Shown here: positions 6,713 to 14,275 of the stretch, piece after piece
Position numbering within the stretch: position 1 is the stretch's first letter
Layout: each line of letters opens with the position of its first letter
Origin: VXNE01 sp965205735
GTDB taxonomy: Bacteria > Pseudomonadota > Gammaproteobacteria > Pseudomonadales > Azotimanducaceae
Assembly: GCA_965205735.1 (NCBI GenBank)
Contig: OZ242179.1
Span: 1,984,001-2,048,000 of the forward strand
Length of the DNA stretch: 64,000 nucleotides
Reading direction: 5' to 3'
Translations under genes and position numbers: made by a program
The notes under the pieces: generated by a model
The model's input: only the letters and a program-made list of their open reading frames with translations
Told to the model about the DNA's origin: nothing
The model's database searches: none

Positions 6713-9124
6713 CTACCGGAGCACGCCGTCCTCGCGCAGTTGCTTGATCCTGGCCGCGTCGTAACCGAGGACCTCGGTCAGCAACGTGTCCGTATCCGCC
6801 CCCAGGCAGGGCGCCGGCATGCGCACGCCGTTCGGCCGCCGATCGAGCCGCCACGGGATACCCACGTGGGCGCGACGACCGACTTCCGGGTGCTCGAGCC
6901 GCTCGATGAATCCGCGCGCATTGAGATGCGGGTCCCGCACGATGTCCTCGGTCGTGAAGCTCGGAAACGCCGCCACGCCCTGGGCCTGGAGCAGCCAGGT
7001 GACTTCCCACCGATCCTGCCCGGCGGTCCACTCCGAGACGATCTGTTCCAGCGCATCCTCGTTCTGCTTGCGCGCCTCGAGGGTGAGGAAGCGCTCGTCG
7101 GCGCCAAGGGCAGGATCGATCAGCGCCGCGAGCTTCACCCACTGCGCATCTTCCGTGCATGCGATGGACACCCACTCGTCGTCTCCGCGACAGGCGAAAC
7201 AGCCGTGGGGCGCCATCCATGGATCGCGATTGCCCATGCGCTCGGGCTGGGTGCCGTCGAATGCGTACTGCATCCAGGCCTCGATCGCGAGAACCCCGGT
7301 CGCCTCCCAGAGTGAGATGTCGAGGTGGTCGCCCCGGCCGGTCTGCTCGCGTTGTTCGAGCGCGGAGACGACTGCCCACGCGGCAGTCATTCCGGCGGTC
7401 GGATCCGGTATCGAGGGCCCGAAAAGCTCCGGCTTGCCGCCGATGAATCCCGTCACCGTCGACATCCCGGTCAACGGCACCAGCGCCGGACCGTAGGCCA
7501 GGTACTCGCGATATGGCCCGACCTGGCCGTAGCCGCTGATGCTCGCGAGGATGATGCGCGGGTTGATTCGCTTGAGCTCCTCGTAGCCCAATCCCAGCCG
7601 GTCCATCACGCCGGTCCCGAAGTTCTGCACCACGACGTCCGACTCGGCGACAAGACCCTTGACGATTTCGATCGCCCGCGGGTCGCTGAGATCGACCGAT
7701 ACGCTCTTCTTGCCCTGGTTCCACTGGTTGAACATGCCCGCGCGATTCAACGACGGTTGCATGCCGTCCGGCGGGTTCGATATTCCGCCCCTGCGATAAA
7801 GATCCGGGCGCACGGAGGACTCGCAGCGTATGACCTCGGCGCCGAGGTGCGCGAGATGCATCGCGGCGAACGGCCCCGCCCAGACCCACGACAGATCGAC
7901 GACCCGAACGCCCTCGAGCGGACGGCGCGCCTCTGACTTTGCAGCGTCAGAGCCCCCCGCGTTCATCCGCGCGTCCGACGGAGGCTCCGCATCGGCGAGC
8001 ACTTCGTCGTTGTGCTCGCCCAGGCGCGGCGCGGGACGGCGAATCTCTGCGCGTCCCGATGTCGTCAGCACCGCCGGGGCCAGGTACTCGACGGGCCCGG
8101 TCACCGGGTGGTCGACGGTCACGAAACCGAATCTCGGGCACGCAGGTGCGCTGTCTGACGCGACCTGCTCGAAGTTCATCACCGGAGCGAGGCAGATGCG
8201 CCGGGCTTGCCCCGCATGGAAAAGCTCGAACGCATTCCATTCCGATATGAACTCCTGGTAGAAGTGGACGATGACATCGTAGTTCTGGTGTCGGGTGCGC
8301 TGGTTCGCAAAGATCTCGAGCTCGGTCCACGCCGGCCGGCCCATGAACTCCACGATCCGCTCCCATTGGCTTTCCTCCATGCAAAGCATAAGTATCGGTC
8401 CGTCCTTGGCATCGAAGGTGCCCCAGTGACTCAGCTCGTAGCGCCTGCTAACGGTTCCCCGGTACGTGTACCCCGGGATGGCGCCTTCCAACCCGGACGC
8501 GATGTAGGCCTGCTGGGAAAGATCGATGTAATCGCCCACCCCCGACCGCCGAGCGTCGCGGTAGGTGGCTAGCGCGGCCGTCGCGCCGGCAATGCCCGCC
8601 ATCATTGCGGATTGGTTTCCGAACACCTTGAGGGGTGGCAACGAGGGGTCGGTGTGCGAGCGCGGACAGAGATTCGCCCAACCACCCGCGTTCGAGACGT
8701 TTATCTCCTCCGCGGCAAAGTCACGGTAGGGTCCGGTAGTGCCGAAGGGTGTAATCGAAAGCGCGACGAGATCGGGACGTTCCGCCCTCAGCGTGGCCGG
8801 GTCGAGACCGAGCGCCTGTGCCCGCAGCCTCGGGTAGTTGTGCACCAGGATATCGGCCCAGTCAATGAGCTTGCGCAGTTCGGCACGGCCACCCTCGGCG
8901 GTCAGATCGAGACATACGCCGCGTTTGTTCAGGTTGAGCGCCAGGAATGCTCCACTTTGCTCCGGGTCGTTCCTGTTGCCCGGAAACGGCCCGCGCCGAC
9001 GCGTCATGTCGCCCTCGGGGGTTTCGACTTTGACCACGTCGGCGCCGTGGTCGCCCAGCAGCTTCGCGGCGTACGCCGCGGAAAAACCGCTGCCGAGTTC
9101 GAGTACCCGAGGTGGTTGTGTCAT
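6713..9124 (-). CDS. Double-domain family III (CaiB/BaiF) CoA transferase
   Basis: The 803-residue protein contains two CoA_transf_3 domains in tandem, about residues 1-390 and 405-803. Each has a VLELGSG or VVDLSWV start, a GAdVvkvE-like strand, and an NLNKRGVCLDL or SVSVDLSDP segment. Family enzymes move CoA between carboxylates through a glutamyl/aspartyl thioester. In the C-terminal half the conserved Asp is present in SIPDPTAGMTAAW. In the N-terminal half the matching stretch is FGNQSAMMAGIAG, with no Asp. The protein may therefore be a fused version of two-subunit enzymes in which only one half is catalytic. It leads an operon with the Gfo/Idh/MocA gene. The substrate is unknown. Confidence 0.9.
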   Translation of the reverse strand: MTQPPRVLELGSGFSAAYAAKLLGDHGADVVKVETPEGDMTRRRGPFPGNRNDPEQSGAFLALNLNKRGVCLDLTAEGGRAELRKLIDWADILVHNYPRLRAQALGLDPATLRAERPDLVALSITPFGTTGPYRDFAAEEINVSNAGGWANLCPRSHTDPSLPPLKVFGNQSAMMAGIAGATAALATYRDARRSGVGDYIDLSQQAYIASGLEGAIPGYTYRGTVSRRYELSHWGTFDAKDGPILMLCMEESQWERIVEFMGRPAWTELEIFANQRTRHQNYDVIVHFYQEFISEWNAFELFHAGQARRICLAPVMNFEQVASDSAPACPRFGFVTVDHPVTGPVEYLAPAVLTTSGRAEIRRPAPRLGEHNDEVLADAEPPSDARMNAGGSDAAKSEARRPLEGVRVVDLSWVWAGPFAAMHLAHLGAEVIRCESSVRPDLYRRGGISNPPDGMQPSLNRAGMFNQWNQGKKSVSVDLSDPRAIEIVKGLVAESDVVVQNFGTGVMDRLGLGYEELKRINPRIILASISGYGQVGPYREYLAYGPALVPLTGMSTVTGFIGGKPELFGPSIPDPTAGMTAAWAVVSALEQREQTGRGDHLDISLWEATGVLAIEAWMQYAFDGTQPERMGNRDPWMAPHGCFACRGDDEWVSIACTEDAQWVKLAALIDPALGADERFLTLEARKQNEDALEQIVSEWTAGQDRWEVTWLLQAQGVAAFPSFTTEDIVRDPHLNARGFIERLEHPEVGRRAHVGIPWRLDRRPNGVRMPAPCLGADTDTLLTEVLGYDAARIKQLREDGVLR

Positions 9125-9418
9125 CGGCGGTTACGCTCCTTCGGGATAGCATGCCGCCCGCACCGGTGTTGATGACGCGTCGTGTTTCGCGTGCATTTCA
9201 AACTCAATTCCCCTCGTGCTCTCCGGGCCAAAGGCTCCCGGCCCCATACAAGTCTACCCACATTCGCATCCGGCAGATAAGTTGACCAACCCACATGGCC
9301 AATCTGGGAAAATTCCCGTTATGGCGGTAATAGAGACGACCTTCGCCACGATCCAACGCACTGGTCGCTCATTTGAGTCCAAGTTACCGCTCAGACGGTA
9401 CATTTGAGCAAAAACTCC

Positions 9419-9462
9419 TTGATCTCGGAGCGTTGTGGCTACAATATCCCGCTATACCGGTA
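9419..9462 (+). promoter_or_regulatory. Candidate promoter and operator of the hip locus
   Basis: In the 353-bp gap between the CoA transferase and hipB, TTGATC (9419-9424) and TACAAT (9440-9445) form a plausible -35/-10 pair with a short 15-bp spacer. The 8-bp palindrome TACCGGTA lies at 9455-9462, where a HipB-type repressor could block transcription. The rest of the gap (9125-9418) shows no gene. Confidence 0.35.
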
Positions 9463-9477
9463 CATGGATGACTATTC

Positions 9478-9765
9478 ATGAAGGTAACCTCGTCGAACTT
9501 GATCGGAAATGCGGTCAGGTTCCATCGGCAACGTAGCGGGTTGAGCCAGCATGCGCTGGCCGATCTGGCCGGGATCGGCAAGACCTCCGTGTTCGATATC
9601 GAAAAAGGCAAATCCACAGTTCGATTGGCAACCCTGATGGCCGTCTTGCGTGTCCTTAACATCGACCTGGTAGTCGATAGCCCACTAATGACGGAATGCA
9701 GTGCTGCATTGATCGACGCAGCCGGAAACGCGGTTGAGGAGCCTGATGAGGGCTCGATTCGGTGA
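9478..9765 (+). CDS. hipB: HipB-like antitoxin (XRE HTH)
   Basis: The 95-residue DNA-binding protein has an XRE helix-turn-helix at about residues 8-65: LIGNAVRFHRQRSGLSQHAL, then DLAGIGKTSVFDIEKGKST with the recognition helix around TSVFDIE. It resembles HipB and should autorepress the operon and help neutralise the kinase. Its TGA overlaps the GTG of the next gene (GTGA at 9762-9765), so the genes are translationally coupled. It is the first gene of a three-gene locus. Confidence 0.85.
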   Translation: MKVTSSNLIGNAVRFHRQRSGLSQHALADLAGIGKTSVFDIEKGKSTVRLATLMAVLRVLNIDLVVDSPLMTECSAALIDAAGNAVEEPDEGSIR

Positions 9766-10073
9766 GACGGGCAACGGTCTTCGTACTCGGCGAACCGGCA
9801 GGCGTGCTCGAGGAGCACGGACCCGCCAGTTTTGTTTTCCGTTACCTCGAACCCTATGCCGGCGCCCCGGTGTCCCTGACAATGCCCGTATCGGAGCGGG
9901 AATTCTGGTTCGAGGGCTTCCCACCATTTTTCGAGGGATTGCTCCCGGAGGGCGACATGCTCGATGGCCTGCTGCGCCAGCGCAAGATCGATCGCGGCGA
10001 CCTGTTCGGGCAACTCCTGGCCGTAGGCGAGGATGTCGTTGGGGCAGTTGCGATCATCGAAGACGTACCGTGA
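9762..10073 (+). CDS. hipS: HipS-like antitoxin (HipA N-subdomain 1)
   Basis: The 103-residue protein corresponds to only the first subdomain of HipA (Couple_hipA type). It has a beta-rich start MRRATVFVLGEPAGVLEEHG, YLEPYAGAPVSLTMPVSERE, and FFEGLLPEGDMLDGLLRQ, ending VGAVAIIEDVP. In HipBA this region is fused to the kinase, whereas here it is a separate gene. In the Escherichia coli O127 HipBST system the equivalent small protein HipS is itself the antitoxin that inhibits the kinase HipT. The GTG start overlaps the hipB stop and its own TGA overlaps the GTG of the kinase gene, so all three are coupled. Confidence 0.85.
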   Translation: MRRATVFVLGEPAGVLEEHGPASFVFRYLEPYAGAPVSLTMPVSEREFWFEGFPPFFEGLLPEGDMLDGLLRQRKIDRGDLFGQLLAVGEDVVGAVAIIEDVP

Positions 10074-11017
10074 ATCGTTGCCCCATCACGTACGAACCGT
10101 GCGGCGAGGCTCGATATTCTCGCGCCGGGTTGCGCCAGTTGTCACCCAATCTCGAACGCTTGAACGATTTCCCATACGACGCGGCACGGCAGCGGCAGGA
10201 AGCGGTTGTTCGTGCCGGCAATATGTCGATTCAGGGCGTTCAACCCAAGTTGAGCGTGCGGCTCGACGCAAAAGCCGGCGTGTTCGTGATTGTCGATCAG
10301 GGAGGTCGATTCCTGCTCAAGCCGCAGCACGCGGTGTATCCAAACCTGCCGGAGAATGAAGGCCTCACCATGCACCTGGCGAAGCTATGCGGGATCGAGG
10401 TGCCGGTGAGCGGGATCGTGCGCAGCATCGACGGCACCTGGTCATACTTTGTTCGTCGCTTCGACCGAACGGGTCACAACCGCAAAGTTGCGGTGGAGGA
10501 CTTTGCCCAACTCGGGGGACTAAGCCGCGAAACCAAGTACGACTTCAGCATGGAGCGACTGGTCGACCTGCTAGACGCCTACTGCACGTTTCCGGCTATC
10601 GAAAAAGTGCAACTTCTGAAAAGAAGCCTGTTCAACTTTCTGGTGGGCAACGAGGACATGCACCTCAAGAACTTTTCGCTGATCAGCAGGCGGGGCAAAG
10701 TCGAACTCGCGCCCGCCTACGACTACCTCAGCACCACGGTTGCCTTCCTCGCTCTCGGCAAACCCATCGAGACGATCGAAGAGATCGCGCTACCGCTGCA
10801 AGGGAAGAAACGCCGTCTCGGCCGCAAGACCTGGGTAGCCTACTTCGCCAGGGAACGGCTGAAACTTCCAGACAAGGTGGTCCGCAACGTCCAGGCGGAA
10901 TTGGCGAGCGCCGCCTCCGCCTGGCGGGCGCGCATCGCCGACTCCTTCCTGCCCTCGGATCAGAAGGACCATTACCGGACCTTGCTGGCCAAACGCTTCG
11001 CGATGCTCGACCTGTAG
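10070..11017 (+). CDS. hipT: HipT-like serine/threonine kinase toxin
   Basis: The 315-residue HipA-fold kinase lacks N-subdomain 1. It starts at GTG 10070, coupled to the hipS stop. The Gly-rich loop region reads NMSIQGVQPKL, with S53-I54-Q55 where E. coli O127 HipT has a Ser-Ile-Ser motif. The ATP-binding lysine is probably K84 in RFLLKPQ. The catalytic loop NEDMHLKN (194-201, D196) and the metal-binding D218 in APAYDYLS are intact, so it should be active. HipT is known to phosphorylate tryptophanyl-tRNA synthetase and halt translation; the target here is inferred only. The gene ends before the remnants of a PLD/helicase gene on the other strand. Confidence 0.87.
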   Translation: MNRCPITYEPCGEARYSRAGLRQLSPNLERLNDFPYDAARQRQEAVVRAGNMSIQGVQPKLSVRLDAKAGVFVIVDQGGRFLLKPQHAVYPNLPENEGLTMHLAKLCGIEVPVSGIVRSIDGTWSYFVRRFDRTGHNRKVAVEDFAQLGGLSRETKYDFSMERLVDLLDAYCTFPAIEKVQLLKRSLFNFLVGNEDMHLKNFSLISRRGKVELAPAYDYLSTTVAFLALGKPIETIEEIALPLQGKKRRLGRKTWVAYFARERLKLPDKVVRNVQAELASAASAWRARIADSFLPSDQKDHYRTLLAKRFAMLDL

Positions 11018-11042
11018 GTCAGGCCGGTCAGCGATGCCGATC

Positions 11043-11595
11043 TCAATACAGCCGTTCCAGCAAGCGGAACCAGAAACCCGTCGGGGCGACCAAATTTATG
11101 GCGGCCCATACGCTGTCGACAAACGAAAGAATCTCGCCCTATGAACGTCTTGCCGAGACCCACTTCGTCGGCCACGATGACGCCTCCCCCTGTCCCGGAT
11201 CAAACGCAGTGCCCGGGCTACTCCGTGCTTCTGGAAACTGGTGAGCGGAAGGTTCTCGTCGATCCTTGCATCGTCCTCGACCCCAGCACCATACAGTTGC
11301 CACAGAACCCGGATGAATATCTCCCATGGTGTGCGGGGATAGTCTGTAACCTCCGCTCCCTTGCGGAGCCCTGAGCAAGATCTACACCCAACATCAGCCG
11401 CACGTCCGGGACGGAAGCCAGCCGGTCTGCAATGTATCCGAAACCTGTGGGGCTGAAGAAAGCCGTGGCAATACGCACCTCTTCTGGCCGGAGCCCATCC
11501 GCGCAGGCCTCAATCTCCGGTTCAAGAACTGACGCCAGCGCCTCCGCAAGAATGTTGCCGTCCAGATTGTCGACGAATACCGGCCAATTCGTCAC
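11043..11595 (-). pseudogene. Remnant of PLD-like/SNF2-type helicase gene
   Basis: The ATG at 11595 opens MTNWPVFVDNLDGNILAEAL, then VRIATAFFSPTGFGYIADRL and VRLMLGVDLAQG, which resemble the phospholipase-D-like N-terminal domain of large helicases. The frame then breaks. In a second frame WEIFIRVLWQLYGAG and LTSFQKHGVARALRLI follow. In a third frame the Walker A region VADEVGLGKTFIG appears, then SFVDSVWAAINLVAPTGFWF and a stop near 11043. The remaining helicase motifs are absent. At least two frameshifts and a large deletion make this a dead gene. Its ATG overlaps the stop of the DUF4411 remnant, as in an intact operon. Confidence 0.7.
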
Positions 11596-11741
11596 CGGTC
11601 GGGCTCCAGAACAAATCGCGCGCGTTCGACGTTAAGCATCTCGAACGGTGTAAGGCACTTGACGCCGAGCCCAATGCAGACATTTGGAATCTTGATCCGA
11701 CTAACGGAATTCGAGGGAATCTCGTGGGTGACGACATCGTG
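11592..11741 (-). pseudogene. DUF4411 (PIN-like) C-terminal remnant
   Basis: About 49 residues in a frame different from the ImmA gene read DVVTHEIPSNS, then IKIPNVCIGLGVKCLTPFEM and ERARFVLEPDR. This matches the C-terminus typical of DUF4411 proteins, PIN-like putative toxins commonly encoded next to XRE/ImmA proteins. The N-terminal part, with the catalytic acidic residues, is gone. A deletion has joined the end of the ImmA gene to the middle of this one. Too short to be functional. Confidence 0.6.
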
Positions 11742-12882
11742 GCGCCTCGTCAAGACTCGCGGCGAATCTTCGCAAGGTGGAACTCTTTCTGATGCCGAGA
11801 AGGCGGAAAGATTCAGTAAACGACGTCCTGCCCCCGAGCGTACTGTCCACCAGGGCCTTACCGAAACGCCTTCCCACTCGCATCCGAAGCGTTGGGTGGA
11901 AGTTGCCACCGCTTTGCGACACAGTCGCCAGACGATCCAGTTCACCCCAATACGCCGCTTCGAAGGCCTCCCGATCTAACGCGCCTAAGTCGAAGACTCT
12001 ACGCAGCACGACCAAAGTGCTCACTTTGAAATATCGTGCCAGGCGGTTGACTTCGGCAGACAGGTCTACACCCGCCCGGAATTCGTTGGCCAGCATCGCG
12101 CGGGGCACGAGCAGTTCCGCCGCGACTCGGTCGCACCAGCGTTCGATGCTGTGCGATGGCGTGACTACGGCCTCAATGTCGGAAAGGGCTGACTCGCCGA
12201 GACAGATGTGCGCGAGTTCGTGGGCTAGCGTGAACATCTGCGCCGCCTTGGTATCGGCCCCGTTAACGAACACGAGCGGCGCCAGGTCATCTGCCAAGGC
12301 AAAGCCCCGAAACTCTGCGGGGTCCAGTCTGCGGGTGGTGTTGTTGCCGACTATTCCGTTGACCATGACCAGAATACCGCTCGCGTCGGCCTGAGCCACG
12401 AAGAGACGTAACGCATCCACCCAAGTCGATAACCGACTGCGGTGGTCCACGTCGAATCCCAGTGCTTCCCTCATCATTCGAGCAGTGGTCTCAACATCGC
12501 TCCGAGTCGTGGCTATACGAACCAGAGCCGGAGGATCGATGCGTTCGAGCCGGGCAAAGTCGCGATACCACTCTTGGCGCTGCTGGCACAGATAGACGGT
12601 TTCGAGCAGGTCAACGCTGGATCGGGACATTGGCCGATTGCCGAGTACACGGAAGTCCGGGATCGGGACCGGTTCGTTCCATGGCTCCGACATGAAGAAC
12701 AACCCAACTGGCGCATGCGTCGCCTTGGCGACCGCTTCAAGCTGTTTGAGCGTTGGCCTGACGGTGCCCGCCTCCCACTCCTCATATTTGGGGAACTTTC
12801 GCGTCAAGCGGTCAGCGTCGAGCCCTGCTCTGTCGCGTGCCCAGCGCAACCGCTCGGGATTTACCTCGACGCGTAGAATCAA
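11701..12882 (-). CDS. XRE/ImmA-IrrE family metallopeptidase-like regulator
   Basis: The 393-residue protein has an N-terminal helix-turn-helix-like segment (NPERLRWARDRAGLDADRLT) and a C-terminal Zn-peptidase domain with the HExxH motif at H221-E222-x-x-H225 (FTLAHELAHICLGE). Proteins of this type act as antitoxins or as proteases that cut repressors. A TTG start at 12882 overlaps the TGA of the upstream modification gene (TTGA), showing former coupling. The family ending GGRTSFTESFRLLGIRKSST is present, but the last residues run out of frame into DUF4411 sequence, so the tail is abnormal. The partner genes on both sides are broken, so this may be an orphan. Confidence 0.8.
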   Translation of the reverse strand: MILRVEVNPERLRWARDRAGLDADRLTRKFPKYEEWEAGTVRPTLKQLEAVAKATHAPVGLFFMSEPWNEPVPIPDFRVLGNRPMSRSSVDLLETVYLCQQRQEWYRDFARLERIDPPALVRIATTRSDVETTARMMREALGFDVDHRSRLSTWVDALRLFVAQADASGILVMVNGIVGNNTTRRLDPAEFRGFALADDLAPLVFVNGADTKAAQMFTLAHELAHICLGESALSDIEAVVTPSHSIERWCDRVAAELLVPRAMLANEFRAGVDLSAEVNRLARYFKVSTLVVLRRVFDLGALDREAFEAAYWGELDRLATVSQSGGNFHPTLRMRVGRRFGKALVDSTLGGRTSFTESFRLLGIRKSSTLRRFAASLDEAPRCRHPRDSLEFR

Positions 12883-14103
12883 CTACGGTTACTCCATGCT
12901 CGGAAGTGCCTGAGAACACCATCGAGTCGTGACTGGTAGTCCCATCCCTCGTGGAAGGTCTCGAGCATGTGGCCTAGTTGAGCCTCGCCAAGGCCATAGA
13001 GGTTGGCAACGACAGCGTCAAGTTCATGGATCATGTCCTCCTTCTCGTCCGGCAGCAGCGGCCCGCTTTGCACGCCGACCTTGTGGGCCCATTCTGCGAA
13101 CCTATCGTCGGGCGAGGCAAGGCGACCTGCCAGCGCCACTACTCGTTTCCAGCTTCGGTCATCGCGGCTCGGACGCGGAATTGGAAGAGGATTAAATACG
13201 AAGTAGTTGACATGGGTTTCGACAAAGCGTCTCGCGTACTAGTGCTCCGTCAAACCTAAATCTACGGGTATCTGCGGGTCTTTTTGGCCCCTGGCTTCGT
13301 TGCTCCTCCTTGTGTGGTGCCTGCCACACCGCGTCGTCGCGCCTCGCCAGGAACCAAAAATCCCTCGCAGCTACACTCGCATTTTTAGGCTTGACGGAAC
13401 ACTAGTCCTGGGTGGTGCTGGTGCGGGGAATCGATTGCTTGAAACGGGCTACTCCAGTTTCGGCAGACTCGCTTTCGCGAAGAAGGACCGCCAAGGCAGT
13501 ACGCCGCGTGCCCGACCGCAGCAGCGATGTCAGATTGTCGAGCCGCTCGATCTGAAAGCCCAGTGCACGGAGCAGGTCGTTGTCTCGCTTGCCGAGAACA
13601 GATATGGCCTTCCTCTTGGCGTCCTTCCAGTCGGCGCGTCGCGGCACGCCGTGTTGCAGTTCATGCAGCGCCAATAGACCTTCATTGCGTATCCCTGGCA
13701 ATGCCGTTTCCAGCGAAGGAAGCGCTTGGGCCAGAAAACGAAGGGCAGCGTGCCTGTCCGGCTGCTGAAGCGCTTCGCGACAAAGACGCTCGACCTGATC
13801 TATGTCGAGGTTTACATATACGGGAGGCGTGACACCGGTAGCCCCGCACAGTGCCGCGCCATCCGCATACTGAACAACAAGAAGTACGGGGGACGCACGT
13901 CCGCCGCGGCGCGCCCGCCAAGCTGAGAGAAGCGTGTTCCTATTGGGGCTGCGCGATGACTCAGCCGCCACAACCTCAAGTGCATTCGCGCCTTGTCCAA
14001 CGAAAAGGCCCAGTGGCCGTAGGGTCTCGCTGGAGTCCGGGCGCCACGGTCTCGGCGTCAGGTCCGAGAGGAACCCAGAGGGGTGGTTCGAACGCTCTTC
14101 CAT
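12879..14103 (-). pseudogene. Eco57I-like restriction-modification enzyme, central part deleted and MITE-interrupted
   Basis: The N-terminal fragment (14103 to 13402, MEERSNHPSGFLSDLTPRPW) resembles the N-terminal region of large type II restriction-modification proteins, with NEGLLALHELQHGVPRRADW and the segment RDNDLLRALGFQIERLDNL. The C-terminal fragment (to 12879) reads HVNYFVFNPLPIPRP, then ELDAVVANLYGLGEAQLGHM and FHEGWDY, the typical end of Eco57I-type methylases. The methylase motifs (NPPY) and nuclease region are missing. The MITE at 13239-13405 sits between the fragments. Precise removal would put them in one frame but leave a TAG at the junction, so the gene was probably dead before the insertion. 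Confidence 0.72.
13239..13405. mobile_element. MITE-like element, copy 2 (167 bp, inverted relative to copy 1)
   Basis: It has the same length and CTAG boundaries as copy 1 but lies in the opposite orientation: TGCTCCGTCAAACCTAAAT on the left, and TTTTTAGGCTTGACGGAACA on the right before CTAG. Differences from copy 1 are scattered single bases. It sits inside the decayed modification gene and supplies in-frame stops to both fragments. No transposase is encoded, so it depends on an enzyme elsewhere or is fossil. Confidence 0.8.
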
Positions 14104-14275
14104 GCTAATACGAGTGTCTCACAATCGTGGATGGTCGTTTGGCGGAAGTCGATAACGAATCCCCCCAATTTATTCCTCGCGTTTCGAACGAAAGGGTACC
14201 GCGCGCTGCCATGTGCCCCCATCGTCGTCGGTTATGCTTCCTCCCCGCAAAGGCGCACAAAGGGAGAGGGGCAAC

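Noticed and set aside
5541..7889. Extension of the Gfo/Idh/MocA gene to a 782-residue protein
   Set aside because: The extra 410 residues are an Arg/Gly-rich shadow of the CoA transferase. The shared leader and MSEPMKVG start put the ATG at 6656.
9734..11017. A single 427-residue HipA-like protein
   Set aside because: The N-terminal 112 residues of that frame are the wrong frame of hipS. The GTGA overlaps and homology give two separate genes.
10972..11175. Separate small minus-strand gene with a Walker A motif (MADEVGLGKTFIG)
   Set aside because: It is one frame of the broken helicase gene and has no other ATPase motifs.
13300..13677. Plus-strand frame starting inside MITE copy 2 (MLLLVWCLPHRVVAPRQEPK), and its counterpart at 5059-5259
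   Set aside because: The start and first 35 residues come from the mobile element and the rest from unrelated flanks, so the two frames agree only inside the element.
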